Source of the DNA: Streptomyces sp. NBC_00258
GTDB taxonomy: Bacteria > Actinomycetota > Actinomycetes > Streptomycetales > Streptomycetaceae
Length of the DNA stretch: 64,000 nt
Direction: 5' to 3'
NCBI RefSeq assembly: GCF_036182465.1
Contig: NZ_CP108081.1
Location: 10,416,001 to 10,480,000 of the forward strand
Made by a program: the position numbers and the translations under genes. The notes beneath the pieces were generated by a model. That model had not been told where the DNA came from. It saw only the letters and a program-made list of their open reading frames with translations, and made no database searches. How positions within the stretch are numbered: the first letter of the stretch is position 1; every line of letters begins with the position of its first letter. Below are positions 8,556-16,423 of this stretch, one piece after another.

Positions 8556-9341
8556 GTGAAGATCGCGCTCATGGACTCCGGAATCGGACTGCTCGCGGCG
8601 GCCACCGCGGTACGCCGTCTGCGGCCCGACGCGGAGCTCGTTCTCTCCTCGGACCCCGGCAGCATGCCGTGGGGACCCCGCACACCCGAGGACGTGACGG
8701 CTCGTGCCCTCGCCGTCGCCGAGGCGGCTGCCGCGCACCGGCCCGACGCCCTGATCGTCGCCTGCAACACCGCCTCCGTGCGCGCCCTGCCCGCGCTTCG
8801 CGCCCGCCTCGAGCCGGGGGTGCCCGTCGTCGGCACGGTTCCGGCGATCAAGCCGGCCGCGGCGGGCGGCGGACCCTTCGCGATCTGGGCGACGCCCGCC
8901 ACCACCGGCAGCCCCTACCAGCGTGGCCTCATCCGGGAGTTCGCCGACGGGGTGACCGTCACCGAAGTCCCCTGCCCCGGACTGGCCGACGCCGTGGAGC
9001 ACGCGGACCAGGCGGGCATCGACGCCGCGATCGCCGCGGCCGCGGCACGTACCCCCGACGATGTAAGGGCCGTCGTCCTGGGCTGCACCCACTACGAACT
9101 GGTCGGCGAGCGGATCCGTGCGGCCGTGCAGCGGCCCGGTGCCGCCCCGCTCGTCCTGCACGGCTCCGCAGGCGCGGTGGCCGCCCAGGCGCTACGCCGG
9201 ATCGGCGAGCACCCGGCCCCGGATGCGCCCGCCCACGGCAGCCTCACCGTGCTGCTCGGCGGACACCAGGGGACGCTGCCCGAGACCGCGTTGACGTACG
9301 ACGAGGGCCGTCTGCTGCAGGCGATGAGCCCCGCCCGCTGA
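8556..9341 (+). CDS. glutamate racemase-like aspartate/glutamate racemase family protein
   Basis: A 261-residue protein with both catalytic cysteines of the Asp/Glu racemase fold: Cys70 in ACNTAS and Cys177 in GCTHYE. Two normally invariant MurI motifs are altered: the N-terminal DSGxGG reads DSGIGL, and PYG reads PWG. It could be a true MurI or a paralogue acting on another amino acid. The GTG at 8556 is preferred: the protein opens directly with KIALMDSGIG, and a TANNNT hexamer sits 6 nt upstream. It is a single gene, divergent from the glycosyltransferase. Confidence 0.8.
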   Translation: MKIALMDSGIGLLAAATAVRRLRPDAELVLSSDPGSMPWGPRTPEDVTARALAVAEAAAAHRPDALIVACNTASVRALPALRARLEPGVPVVGTVPAIKPAAAGGGPFAIWATPATTGSPYQRGLIREFADGVTVTEVPCPGLADAVEHADQAGIDAAIAAAAARTPDDVRAVVLGCTHYELVGERIRAAVQRPGAAPLVLHGSAGAVAAQALRRIGEHPAPDAPAHGSLTVLLGGHQGTLPETALTYDEGRLLQAMSPAR

Positions 9342-9424
9342 GCCTCCCGCCACGAAGCGGACACTTCGCGTCCACCCGGAGCAGTTACAGCCCGCAACCT
9401 GGTGCCCCCACTGCGGAACCTGAG

Positions 9425-9430
9425 TACGCT
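9425..9430 (+). promoter_or_regulatory. candidate leaderless -10 (TACGCT)
   Basis: TACGCT lies 7 nt before the ATG at 9438 with no ribosome binding site between them. Confidence 0.45.
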
Positions 9431-9437
9431 CTCTGGC

Positions 9438-9995
9438 ATGAGGGACCACCCCCACGGCGAACCGGGCGCTGCCGACGCCCCGCACCCCGAGGTCTGGCAC
9501 GGCCGCGCTTCCAATCGTGTGCAGTGGCTGCTCGCGAGTGGTGGTGCCGCCTGTCTGGCGCTCGGTATCGAGCTGGCCGTCGACTCGACCTGGACGTCCG
9601 GCGTCGCCCCCCTCGTCATGTCCGTGGTCGGCTGCATCGCCGCGGGACTCCTGGTGCTCTTCGGCACCCTCGCGTTCGTGCACGTCGCCGTGAAGGTCGA
9701 CAAGGACTGTCTGGAGGTGCGCTGCGGCCACATGGGCCTCCCGCGCCGCCGCATCCCGCTGTCGCACATCATCGACGCCGACTTCGCGCCCCGGGTGACG
9801 CCGCGGCAGTGGGGCGGATGGGGCTACCGCTGGCGGCCCGAACAGGGGACCGCCGTGGTCGTCCGGCGCGGCGAGGGCCTGGTGCTCAGGCTCGGGGACG
9901 GGCATACGTTCACGATCACCGTGGACAACGCGGAAGCGGCCGTACGGGACATCCGTCGCCGGCTGAAGGCGGCCGCCTCGGGCACGACCCGCTGA
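9438..9995 (+). CDS. two-TM membrane protein with PH-like C-terminal domain, function unknown
   Basis: A 185-residue protein: a cytosolic N-terminus ending in EVWHGRASNRVQW, two transmembrane segments (about 30-48 and 54-76), then a soluble beta-rich domain (VAVKVDKDCLEVRCG, IPLSHIIDADF, WGYRWRPEQGTAVVVRRGE, GHTFTITVDNAEAAV). That domain resembles bacterial PH-like (bPH/DUF304-type) membrane-associated domains. No catalytic motif is seen. The ATG at 9438 is the first with family-like sequence after it. It is probably its own transcription unit. Confidence 0.75.
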   Translation: MRDHPHGEPGAADAPHPEVWHGRASNRVQWLLASGGAACLALGIELAVDSTWTSGVAPLVMSVVGCIAAGLLVLFGTLAFVHVAVKVDKDCLEVRCGHMGLPRRRIPLSHIIDADFAPRVTPRQWGGWGYRWRPEQGTAVVVRRGEGLVLRLGDGHTFTITVDNAEAAVRDIRRRLKAAASGTTR

Positions 9996-10052
9996 CCCAG
10001 GGACAGGTCCCGCCCCGCTGACCGCGGAAAGGGCTTCGGCGCCCCGCGGCCC

Positions 10053-11126
10053 TCACGGCGACAGAGGGTCCTTTCGGGCACGTCCACCGGGCTCCATCGC
10101 GTTCTGCGGCACCTCTTCGAGCATCGGACGTGCCGTGGCGAGGCCCGCGAGCAGGCCCGCGCCCGCCGTCACCGTGGTGAAGCTCAGCGCGTTGCCGACC
10201 GCGGCGATCGCGGCCAGTGCCGTCAGGGCCGCACCCGCCGTGAGCACGACCGGCGTCGGACGCGGCGACCGCCACAGCGCGTACAGGACCCAGCAGAACA
10301 CCGCGGCCAGCAGGGCCACGCCGACCACGCCCTGTTCGGCCGCCTGCTGGAAGGGCGCCGAGTGAGGTTTGCCGTCGGGCAGCAGCGACTGCGTGACGGT
10401 CGGGCTCAGTTCCGAGAACCGACCGGGCCCTACGCCCAGCCCCGGCTCCCGGCCCGCCATGTCGAGCGCGTCCTGCCACAGCAGCACGCGGTGCGGGGTG
10501 AGCTGCCCCTCAAGAGACGTGGTGAGCCCGTCCGGCAGCACGTTCTCGGTGACGGCCCAGGTCGCCCCGGTCACCATGACGGCGGCCAGTGCGAGGCCGC
10601 CGAGCCCCAGACCGCGGTGCCGCATACGGTCGGCGGCCAGGGAGCACAGCAGCACCGCCAGACAGGCCGCGAAGCCCGACGTCGACCCCAGGACGGCCGC
10701 GGTCGCCGCGATACCGGCGGCCACCAGACGCAGCACGAGCCGCAGTCCCGGCGGGCGGGCCGCCCAGGCCGCGCAGCACGCGGACCCCGCGGAGACGGCC
10801 AGCAGCGCGGCGGTGGCGCCGGTCTGCCCGAGCGGCGAGATCACCTGCGTTCCCTGGGTGGTGTGCGGGGAGGCCACCGCCAGACCGAGTCCGGCGAGCG
10901 CGCCCGCGCAGGGTGCGGCGACCGGCAGAAGCTCTCCGCAGATCCGCCCCGAGGCGTAACCGGCGGCGACGGCGAGCACCGCCAGGAGCACACCTTCGGG
11001 GCGTCCGCCGTGTGCCGCGGCCGTGATCAGGGACCAGGCCGCGCAGGCTCCCAGCACGACGACGCCCACCGCGTCCGACGCGCTGCGTCTCTCGTGAGCC
11101 GACGCCGCACCGGCCGCCGACGCCAT
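10053..11126 (-). CDS. polytopic membrane protein, O-antigen ligase (WaaL)-like
   Basis: A 357-residue protein with about nine or ten transmembrane helices. Between late helices is a longer extracytoplasmic loop containing HRVLLWQDALDMAGREPGLGVGPGRF and SAPFQQAAEQGVVG. The pattern HR..W..A..M....P.LGxGxG, then H/Q and E residues, is characteristic of the O-antigen ligase/polymerase (Wzy_C) superfamily. It may therefore ligate or polymerise a lipid-linked glycan in the envelope. The ATG at 11126 follows ACAGGA; an in-frame GTG 15 nt upstream is an alternative. It diverges from lnt with about 220 bp between starts. Confidence 0.75.
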   Translation of the reverse strand: MASAAGAASAHERRSASDAVGVVVLGACAAWSLITAAAHGGRPEGVLLAVLAVAAGYASGRICGELLPVAAPCAGALAGLGLAVASPHTTQGTQVISPLGQTGATAALLAVSAGSACCAAWAARPPGLRLVLRLVAAGIAATAAVLGSTSGFAACLAVLLCSLAADRMRHRGLGLGGLALAAVMVTGATWAVTENVLPDGLTTSLEGQLTPHRVLLWQDALDMAGREPGLGVGPGRFSELSPTVTQSLLPDGKPHSAPFQQAAEQGVVGVALLAAVFCWVLYALWRSPRPTPVVLTAGAALTALAAIAAVGNALSFTTVTAGAGLLAGLATARPMLEEVPQNAMEPGGRARKDPLSP

Positions 11127-11337
11127 TCCTGTGGACCCCACCCCGTCGCCCCCGGCCTGTGAAGGGCCCCGACCGCCCGGCCGGCCTGCCACGGCCCGTA
11201 CGTCAGAGGCTCCGGCACACCGTAACGGGTGATGCGCCGGTTTGTGGACGAGTTGCGCAGAAACGATGCAGCAGGTGGGAGGGGAGTGCCCGGGCAGGTG
11301 ATCAGGGCCGCGCTGTCGGCGCCGTGACCACCCGCCG

Positions 11338-11343
11338 TACACT
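11338..11343 (+). promoter_or_regulatory. candidate leaderless -10 (TACACT)
   Basis: TACACT, spacer CCGGGG, then the GTG start of lnt at 11350. No Shine-Dalgarno. Confidence 0.5.
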
Positions 11344-11349
11344 CCGGGG

Positions 11350-12963
11350 GTGACCGTCACAGCAACTTCCGTGGACGAGCCGGAACAGCTCGAACCGCAG
11401 GCCCGGCCCGTTTCGCGCGTGGTCCGGCTGATGCGGCGGCTCGCTCCGGCCGCCATCGCGGCACTCTCCGGAGTGCTGCTCTACGTCAGCTTCCCGCCGC
11501 GCACGCTGTGGTGGCTGGCCCTGCCGGCCTTCGCGGTCTTCGGCTGGTTGCTGCGCGGCCGTACCTGGAAGGCGGGCCTCGGTCTCGGCTACCTCTTCGG
11601 TCTCGGCTTCCTGCTGCCCCTGCTCGTCTGGACCGGTGTCGAGGTCGGACCCGGGCCGTGGATCGCGCTGGTCGTCATCGAGGCGGTGTACGTCGCGCTC
11701 GTCGGCGCCGGCATCGCGGCCGTGTCGAAGCTGCCGGGCTGGCCCCTGTGGGCCGCCGCCCTGTGGATCGCCGGCGAGGCGGCACGCGCGCGTGCCCCGT
11801 TCGGCGGCTTCCCCTGGGGCAAGATCGCCTTCGGGCAGGCGGACGGCGTCTTCCTGCCGCTCGCGGCGCTGGGCGGCACTCCGGTGCTCGGATTCGCGGT
11901 CGTCCTGTGCGGCTTCGGCCTGTACGAGATCGTCCGCCTGGCCGTCGAGACGCGGCGCACCGGTGCCGTACGCCGCGGTGCCGCCGCGGTGGCGCTGCTC
12001 AGCTTCCTGCTCCCCGTGCTCGGAGCCTTCGCCGCGCGGCCCCTGGTCAGCGACAAGGCCGAGAACGGAACCGCGACCGTCGCCGTCATCCAGGGCAACG
12101 TGCCGCGCGCGGGCCTCGACTTCAACTCCCAGCGGCGCGCCGTCCTCGACCACCACGCCCGGGAGACCGAGCGTCTCGCCGGGCAGATCAAGGCGGGCAA
12201 GGTCGCCCAGCCCGACTTCGTGCTGTGGCCGGAGAACTCCTCCGACATCGACCCGTTCCGCAACCCCGATGCCTACGCCGTGATCGACAAGGCGGCCAAG
12301 GCGATCGGCGCCCCCATCTCGGTCGGTGGTGTCGTCGAGAAGAACGGCAAGCTCTACAACGAGCAGATCCTCTGGGACCCGCAGAAGGGCCCCGGCGCCA
12401 CCTACGACAAGCGGCAGGTCCAGCCGTTCGGCGAGTACCTCCCCATGCGGTCGCTCATCGGAGCCATCAACGACAACTGGACGTCCATGGTGCGCCAGGA
12501 CTTCAGCCGCGGCACCAAACCGGGCGTGTTCACCATGGCGGGCACCCGGGTCGGCCTCGCGACCTGCTACGAGGCCGCCTTCGACTGGGCCGTGCGCGAC
12601 ACCGTCACCCATGGCGCACAGATGATCTCCGTGCCGAGCAACAACGCCACGTTCGACCGCAGCGAGATGACCTACCAGCAGCTCGCGATGTCCCGGATCC
12701 GCGCCGTCGAGCACAGCCGCACCGTCACCGTCCCGGTGACCAGCGGCGTCAGCGCCGTGATCATGCCGGACGGGAAGATCACCCAGCGGACCGGCATGTT
12801 CGTGGCGGACTCCCTCGTCCAGAAGGTGCCGCTGCGTTCCTCCGAGACGCCTGCCACGCGGGTCGGAATCGCGCCGGAAATGGTCTTGGTACTGATCGCG
12901 GCGGGCGGCCTCGGCTGGGCCGTGACGGCCGGGGTGCGCGGTCGACGCGCCGGTGACGCGTAG
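11350..12963 (+). CDS. lnt: apolipoprotein N-acyltransferase
   Basis: A 537-residue membrane enzyme that transfers an acyl chain to the N-terminal cysteine of mature lipoproteins. About six to eight N-terminal transmembrane helices (residues 28-225) precede a periplasmic-type nitrilase domain (about 235-490) and a final helix. The Glu-Lys-Cys triad is visible: Glu295 in LWPENSS, Lys354 in KRQVQPFGEY and Cys406 in LATCYEA. Streptomyces species usually carry two Lnt homologues; which one this is cannot be told here. GTG start at 11350 with a leaderless-type -10. Confidence 0.95.
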   Translation: MTVTATSVDEPEQLEPQARPVSRVVRLMRRLAPAAIAALSGVLLYVSFPPRTLWWLALPAFAVFGWLLRGRTWKAGLGLGYLFGLGFLLPLLVWTGVEVGPGPWIALVVIEAVYVALVGAGIAAVSKLPGWPLWAAALWIAGEAARARAPFGGFPWGKIAFGQADGVFLPLAALGGTPVLGFAVVLCGFGLYEIVRLAVETRRTGAVRRGAAAVALLSFLLPVLGAFAARPLVSDKAENGTATVAVIQGNVPRAGLDFNSQRRAVLDHHARETERLAGQIKAGKVAQPDFVLWPENSSDIDPFRNPDAYAVIDKAAKAIGAPISVGGVVEKNGKLYNEQILWDPQKGPGATYDKRQVQPFGEYLPMRSLIGAINDNWTSMVRQDFSRGTKPGVFTMAGTRVGLATCYEAAFDWAVRDTVTHGAQMISVPSNNATFDRSEMTYQQLAMSRIRAVEHSRTVTVPVTSGVSAVIMPDGKITQRTGMFVADSLVQKVPLRSSETPATRVGIAPEMVLVLIAAGGLGWAVTAGVRGRRAGDA

Positions 12964-13028
12964 CCGTACGCCGGTAGTGCGCTGCTTGTACGCGTCCGGA
13001 ATGCGCCGGGCCGTCCAAACCGGGCCGT

Positions 13029-13034
13029 TAGGGT
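13029..13034 (+). promoter_or_regulatory. candidate leaderless -10 (TAGGGT)
   Basis: TAGGGT, spacer CGGCCC, then the ATG at 13041. The same hexamer and spacing recur before the dehydrogenase at 13575. Confidence 0.5.
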
Positions 13035-13040
13035 CGGCCC

Positions 13041-13514
13041 ATGGCTACTCCTGACTTCATTCGTACGATCCGGGCCACCGCCGGCCAACAACTGCTCTGG
13101 CTCCCCGGCGTCACCGCCGTCGTCTTCGACGACGAGGGCAGAGTGCTGCTGGGGCGCCGGGCCGACACCGGGAAGTGGGCCGTCATCGCCGGAATGACGG
13201 ACCCGGGGGAGCAGCCCGCGGTCTGTGCCGTCCGGGAGGTGTACGAGGAGACGGGCGTCCGGTGTGTCGCCGAGCGCGTCGTGCTCGTACAGGCCCTGAC
13301 GCCGACCACGTACCCGAACGGCGACGTCTGCCAGTTCATGGACATCACCATCCGGTGCCGGGCCGTCGGCGGTGAGGCCCGTGTCAACGACGACGAATCG
13401 CTGGAGGTCGGCTGGTTCGACGTGGACGCGCTGCCGGAGCTGACCGAGCACGGACTGTTCCGGATCAAGCAGGCGCTGTCCGACGAGCCCACGTGGTTCG
13501 AACCCATGACCTGA
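13041..13514 (+). CDS. NUDIX hydrolase
   Basis: A 157-residue cytosolic protein with a complete Nudix box: GMTDPGEQPAVCAVREVYEE continuing into TGV, matching G-x5-E-x7-REUxEExGU, at about residues 51-73. The preceding VTAVVFDDEGRVLLGRR and the later CQFMDITIRCRAVGGEARVND fit a diphosphohydrolase of the MutT/ADP-ribose group. The substrate is not readable from sequence. It appears monocistronic. Confidence 0.9.
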   Translation: MATPDFIRTIRATAGQQLLWLPGVTAVVFDDEGRVLLGRRADTGKWAVIAGMTDPGEQPAVCAVREVYEETGVRCVAERVVLVQALTPTTYPNGDVCQFMDITIRCRAVGGEARVNDDESLEVGWFDVDALPELTEHGLFRIKQALSDEPTWFEPMT

Positions 13515-13522
13515 GCGCGAAG

Positions 13523-13539
13523 TGTGGGTTGCGCCCACA
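13523..13539 (+). terminator. small hairpin after the NUDIX gene
   Basis: TGTGGG (13523-13528), loop TTGCG, CCCACA (13534-13539), starting 8 nt after the NUDIX stop. The stem is short and no U-run follows, so it is a weak terminator or a chance palindrome just upstream of the dehydrogenase promoter. Confidence 0.3.
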
Positions 13540-13562
13540 TCGGTCGGGTCTTGGCCCGTGCC

Positions 13563-13568
13563 TAGGGT
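13563..13568 (+). promoter_or_regulatory. candidate leaderless -10 (TAGGGT)
   Basis: TAGGGT, spacer CGGGGC, then the ATG at 13575. No ribosome binding site is present. Confidence 0.5.
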
Positions 13569-13574
13569 CGGGGC

Positions 13575-14375
13575 ATGACCGCGCCCAGCGCCCTCGCAGG
13601 CACCCACGCCCCGTCCCTCGACCTCGGTGGCCGTACCGCCCTCGTCACCGGCGCCGCGGGTGGCATCGGCCGCGCGTGCGCACTGCGGCTCGCCGCGGCC
13701 GGGGCCAAGGTGCGGGCGGTCGACCGGGACGCCGACGGACTGGACGCCCTCACCGAACAGGCCCGCGGCCTCGCCGGCACGGTCGAGCCGCACGTCCTCG
13801 ACCTCACCGACCTGGACGCCGCGGAGTCCGCCGCGGCGGGCACCGACATCCTCGTCAACAACGCCGGGCTCCAACTGGTGCGCCCCATCGAGGAGTTCCC
13901 GCCCGACACCTTCCACACCGTACTGACCGTGATGCTGGAGGCCCCGTTCCGGCTGATCCGCGGAGCGCTCCCGCACATGTACGGACAGGGGTGGGGCCGC
14001 ATCGTCAATGTGTCGTCCGTCCATGGGCTCCGCGCCTCCGCCTTCAAGTCGGCGTACGTGGCGGCGAAACACGGTCTGGAGGGCCTCTCCAAGACCGCGG
14101 CCCTGGAGGGCGCCCCCCACGGCGTCACCTCGAACTGTGTGAACCCCGCCTATGTGCGCACCCCCCTGGTCGAGAAACAGCTCGCCGACCAGGCCGCCGC
14201 CCACGGCATCCCCGAGGCACGGGTGCTCGGCGAGATCCTGCTGCAGGACAGCGCGGTCAAGCGCCTCATCGAACCGGACGAGGTCGCCGAGGCCGTGGCG
14301 TACCTGTGCGGCCCGGCCGCGTCCTTCGTCACCGGGACCTCACTGGTCCTCGACGGCGGCTGGACCGCGCACTGA
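13575..14375 (+). CDS. 3-hydroxybutyrate dehydrogenase (SDR family)
   Basis: A 266-residue classical short-chain dehydrogenase. The NAD-binding motif TGAAGGIG is near residues 25-32, NNAG near 96-99, the catalytic Ser in VNVSSVHG and the YVAAK pair near residues 161-165. The tail CVNPAYVRTPLVEKQLADQA and SFVTGTSLVLDGGWTAH match bacterial D-3-hydroxybutyrate dehydrogenases, which interconvert 3-hydroxybutyrate and acetoacetate. It lies directly upstream of a PucR-type regulator, and an MHS transporter faces that pair, which suggests a small uptake and oxidation unit for hydroxy- or dicarboxylic acids (inference). Confidence 0.88.
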   Translation: MTAPSALAGTHAPSLDLGGRTALVTGAAGGIGRACALRLAAAGAKVRAVDRDADGLDALTEQARGLAGTVEPHVLDLTDLDAAESAAAGTDILVNNAGLQLVRPIEEFPPDTFHTVLTVMLEAPFRLIRGALPHMYGQGWGRIVNVSSVHGLRASAFKSAYVAAKHGLEGLSKTAALEGAPHGVTSNCVNPAYVRTPLVEKQLADQAAAHGIPEARVLGEILLQDSAVKRLIEPDEVAEAVAYLCGPAASFVTGTSLVLDGGWTAH

Positions 14376-14433
14376 GCAGGAGTTGTCCACAGGGCTGGTC
14401 AGGCTGTCGGTGCGACGGGTAATCCTGGTGGAC

Positions 14434-16359
14434 ATGTCTCGCGATCAATTGCAGTCCGCCGAGCGCTCCGAGGCGAGCGCCGAGGCGCCGTTCCTGGAGC
14501 TGCTGGCCCGGGGCGCGTCCGCCGACGCGTACGAGCAGCCGGTGCTGCTCGCCCGCGCGGACGGGCTGCCGCCCGACCGGATCGCGGCTCTGGAGCGCGC
14601 CAAGCTCCTCGCGCTGCGTGTGCGCTCGGAGATGGAGGGGCGCCGCAGACGCGAGGCCGAGCTGTCCGCACTCTTCGAGACGGCCCACGACCTGGCGGGG
14701 CTGCGCGACCTCGACGCCGTGCTCCAGGCGATCGTGCAGCGCGCCCGCTCCCTGCTGGGCACGGACGTCGCGTACCTGAGCCTGAACGACCCGGCCGAGG
14801 GCGACACGTACATGCGCGTCACGGAGGGATCGGTCGCGGCACGCTTCCAGCAGCTGCGGCTCGGCATGGGGGAGGGTCTCGGCGGACTCGTCGCCCAGAC
14901 GGCCCGCCCCTATGTCACCGACGACTACTTCCAGGACGACCGCTTCCAGCACACCCGGACCATCGACGCGGGAGTACGGGACGAGGGCCTGGTGGCGATC
15001 CTCGGCGTGCCCCTCATGCTCGGGCCGCACGTCATCGGCGTCCTGTTCGCCGCCGACCGCCGGGCGCGGGTCTTCGAGCGGGAACAGATCGCGCTGCTCG
15101 GCTCGTTCGCCGCTCTCGCGGCCGCCGCCATCGACACCGCGAACCTGCTCACCGAGACCCGCGAGGCACTGGCGGACCTGGAGCGGGCCAACGAGATCAT
15201 CCGTGACCGCAGCGGGGTGATCGAGCGGGCCTCCGACGTCCACGACCGGCTGGCCGAGCTCGTGCTGCGCGGCGGCGGGGTCCACGACGTGTCGGCCGCG
15301 GTCTCCGAGATCCTCGACGGCAGCGTGCAGTTCGCGGACGCCGGCACCGCACCCGGTGATGCCCTGGAGGTGTCACGTGCCGAGGGACACGCCGTCCGGC
15401 ACGGGGACGACTGGGTCGCGGCCGTGACCGCCGGTGGCGAGCTGCTCGGCGCGCTGGTGCTGCGCGGCCATCCGGGACTCGACCCCGTCGACCAGCGCAC
15501 TCTGGAGCGGGCGGCCATGGTCACCTCGCTCCTGCTGCTCGCCCGGCGCTCGGCCTCCGAGGCCGAACAGCGCGTCCGCGGTGAGCTGCTGGACGATCTG
15601 CTCGACGCGCGGGACCGCGATCCCCGGCTGCTGCGCGAGCGCGCCGCCCGCCTGGACGCCGACCTCGACGCCACCCACGTGGTGCTGGCCTCCCGCCTCG
15701 ACGCCACGGCCGCCGACGCCGACCACGAGGCCGCCGCCCGCCGCAGACTGTGGTCCGCCGCCTCCCACCTCGCCGCCACCCGGCACGGACTGGCCGCCGC
15801 ACGCGACGGTGGCACCGTTCTGCTGCTGCCCCTGCGCCCGGGCGACACCGCGACGGAGCTGGCCCGCCGCACGGCCAAGGAACTGGGTACCGCCGTGCAC
15901 GAGGCGGTCACCGTCGGCGCCTCCGCGCCCGTCCAGGACCTCGCCGCCCGCCCGGACACCGTGGCCGAGGCCTATGCCGAAGGGCAGCGATGCCTCGAAG
16001 CGCTGCGGCTGCTCGGCCGTACAGGAGACGGCGCCGCCGCGGAGGACTTCGGCTTCCTGGGGCTGTTGCTCGCCGGGAGCAGGGACATCTCCGGCTTCGT
16101 CGAGCGCACCATCGGCCAGGTCGTCACGTACGACGAGAAGCGCGGCACCGATCTCCTGCTCACCCTCGACGCCTACTTCGCCTGCGGCATGAGCCCCGCG
16201 CGCACGAAGGACGAGCTGCACGTCCACGTCAACACGGTCGCGCAGCGCCTGGAGCGGGTGGGCCGCCTGCTCGGCCCTGACTGGCAGAGCCCGGCCCGTA
16301 CGCTGGAGATCCAACTCGCCCTGCGGCTGCACCGGTTGACGTCCACCGGACAGCACTGA
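14434..16359 (+). CDS. PucR/CdaR-type GAF-domain transcriptional regulator
   Basis: A 641-residue regulator. An N-terminal helical segment (about 1-70) leads to a GAF domain (about 75-240: LLGTDVAYLSLND, RPYVTDDYFQDDRF, HVIGVLFAADRRARVF). After a linker and a middle domain comes the PucR C-terminal HTH (about 580-640: LLLTLDAYFACGMSPARTKD, LHVHVNTVAQRLERV). Such proteins bind small catabolic effectors through the GAF/middle domains. It follows the 3-hydroxybutyrate dehydrogenase by 58 bp on the same strand and faces the MHS transporter, its likely targets. The ATG at 14434 is preferred over the frame's further upstream extension, which overlaps the dehydrogenase. Confidence 0.88.
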   Translation: MSRDQLQSAERSEASAEAPFLELLARGASADAYEQPVLLARADGLPPDRIAALERAKLLALRVRSEMEGRRRREAELSALFETAHDLAGLRDLDAVLQAIVQRARSLLGTDVAYLSLNDPAEGDTYMRVTEGSVAARFQQLRLGMGEGLGGLVAQTARPYVTDDYFQDDRFQHTRTIDAGVRDEGLVAILGVPLMLGPHVIGVLFAADRRARVFEREQIALLGSFAALAAAAIDTANLLTETREALADLERANEIIRDRSGVIERASDVHDRLAELVLRGGGVHDVSAAVSEILDGSVQFADAGTAPGDALEVSRAEGHAVRHGDDWVAAVTAGGELLGALVLRGHPGLDPVDQRTLERAAMVTSLLLLARRSASEAEQRVRGELLDDLLDARDRDPRLLRERAARLDADLDATHVVLASRLDATAADADHEAAARRRLWSAASHLAATRHGLAAARDGGTVLLLPLRPGDTATELARRTAKELGTAVHEAVTVGASAPVQDLAARPDTVAEAYAEGQRCLEALRLLGRTGDGAAAEDFGFLGLLLAGSRDISGFVERTIGQVVTYDEKRGTDLLLTLDAYFACGMSPARTKDELHVHVNTVAQRLERVGRLLGPDWQSPARTLEIQLALRLHRLTSTGQH

Positions 16360-16378
16360 GCGCCCCACATGCGGGTGA

Positions 16379-16423
16379 CCCCCGTACGCGCGGGCGCACG
16401 GGGGCCGGTCCGGGACCACCGGC
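16379..16423. terminator. bidirectional terminator made of two adjoining hairpins
   Basis: CCCCCGT (16379-16385) pairs with ACGGGGG (16398-16404). A second stem GCCGGT (16404-16409) / ACCGGC (16418-16423) abuts it and touches the stop codon of the minus-strand transporter. It sits between convergent genes, so it probably stops both transcripts. Confidence 0.6.
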
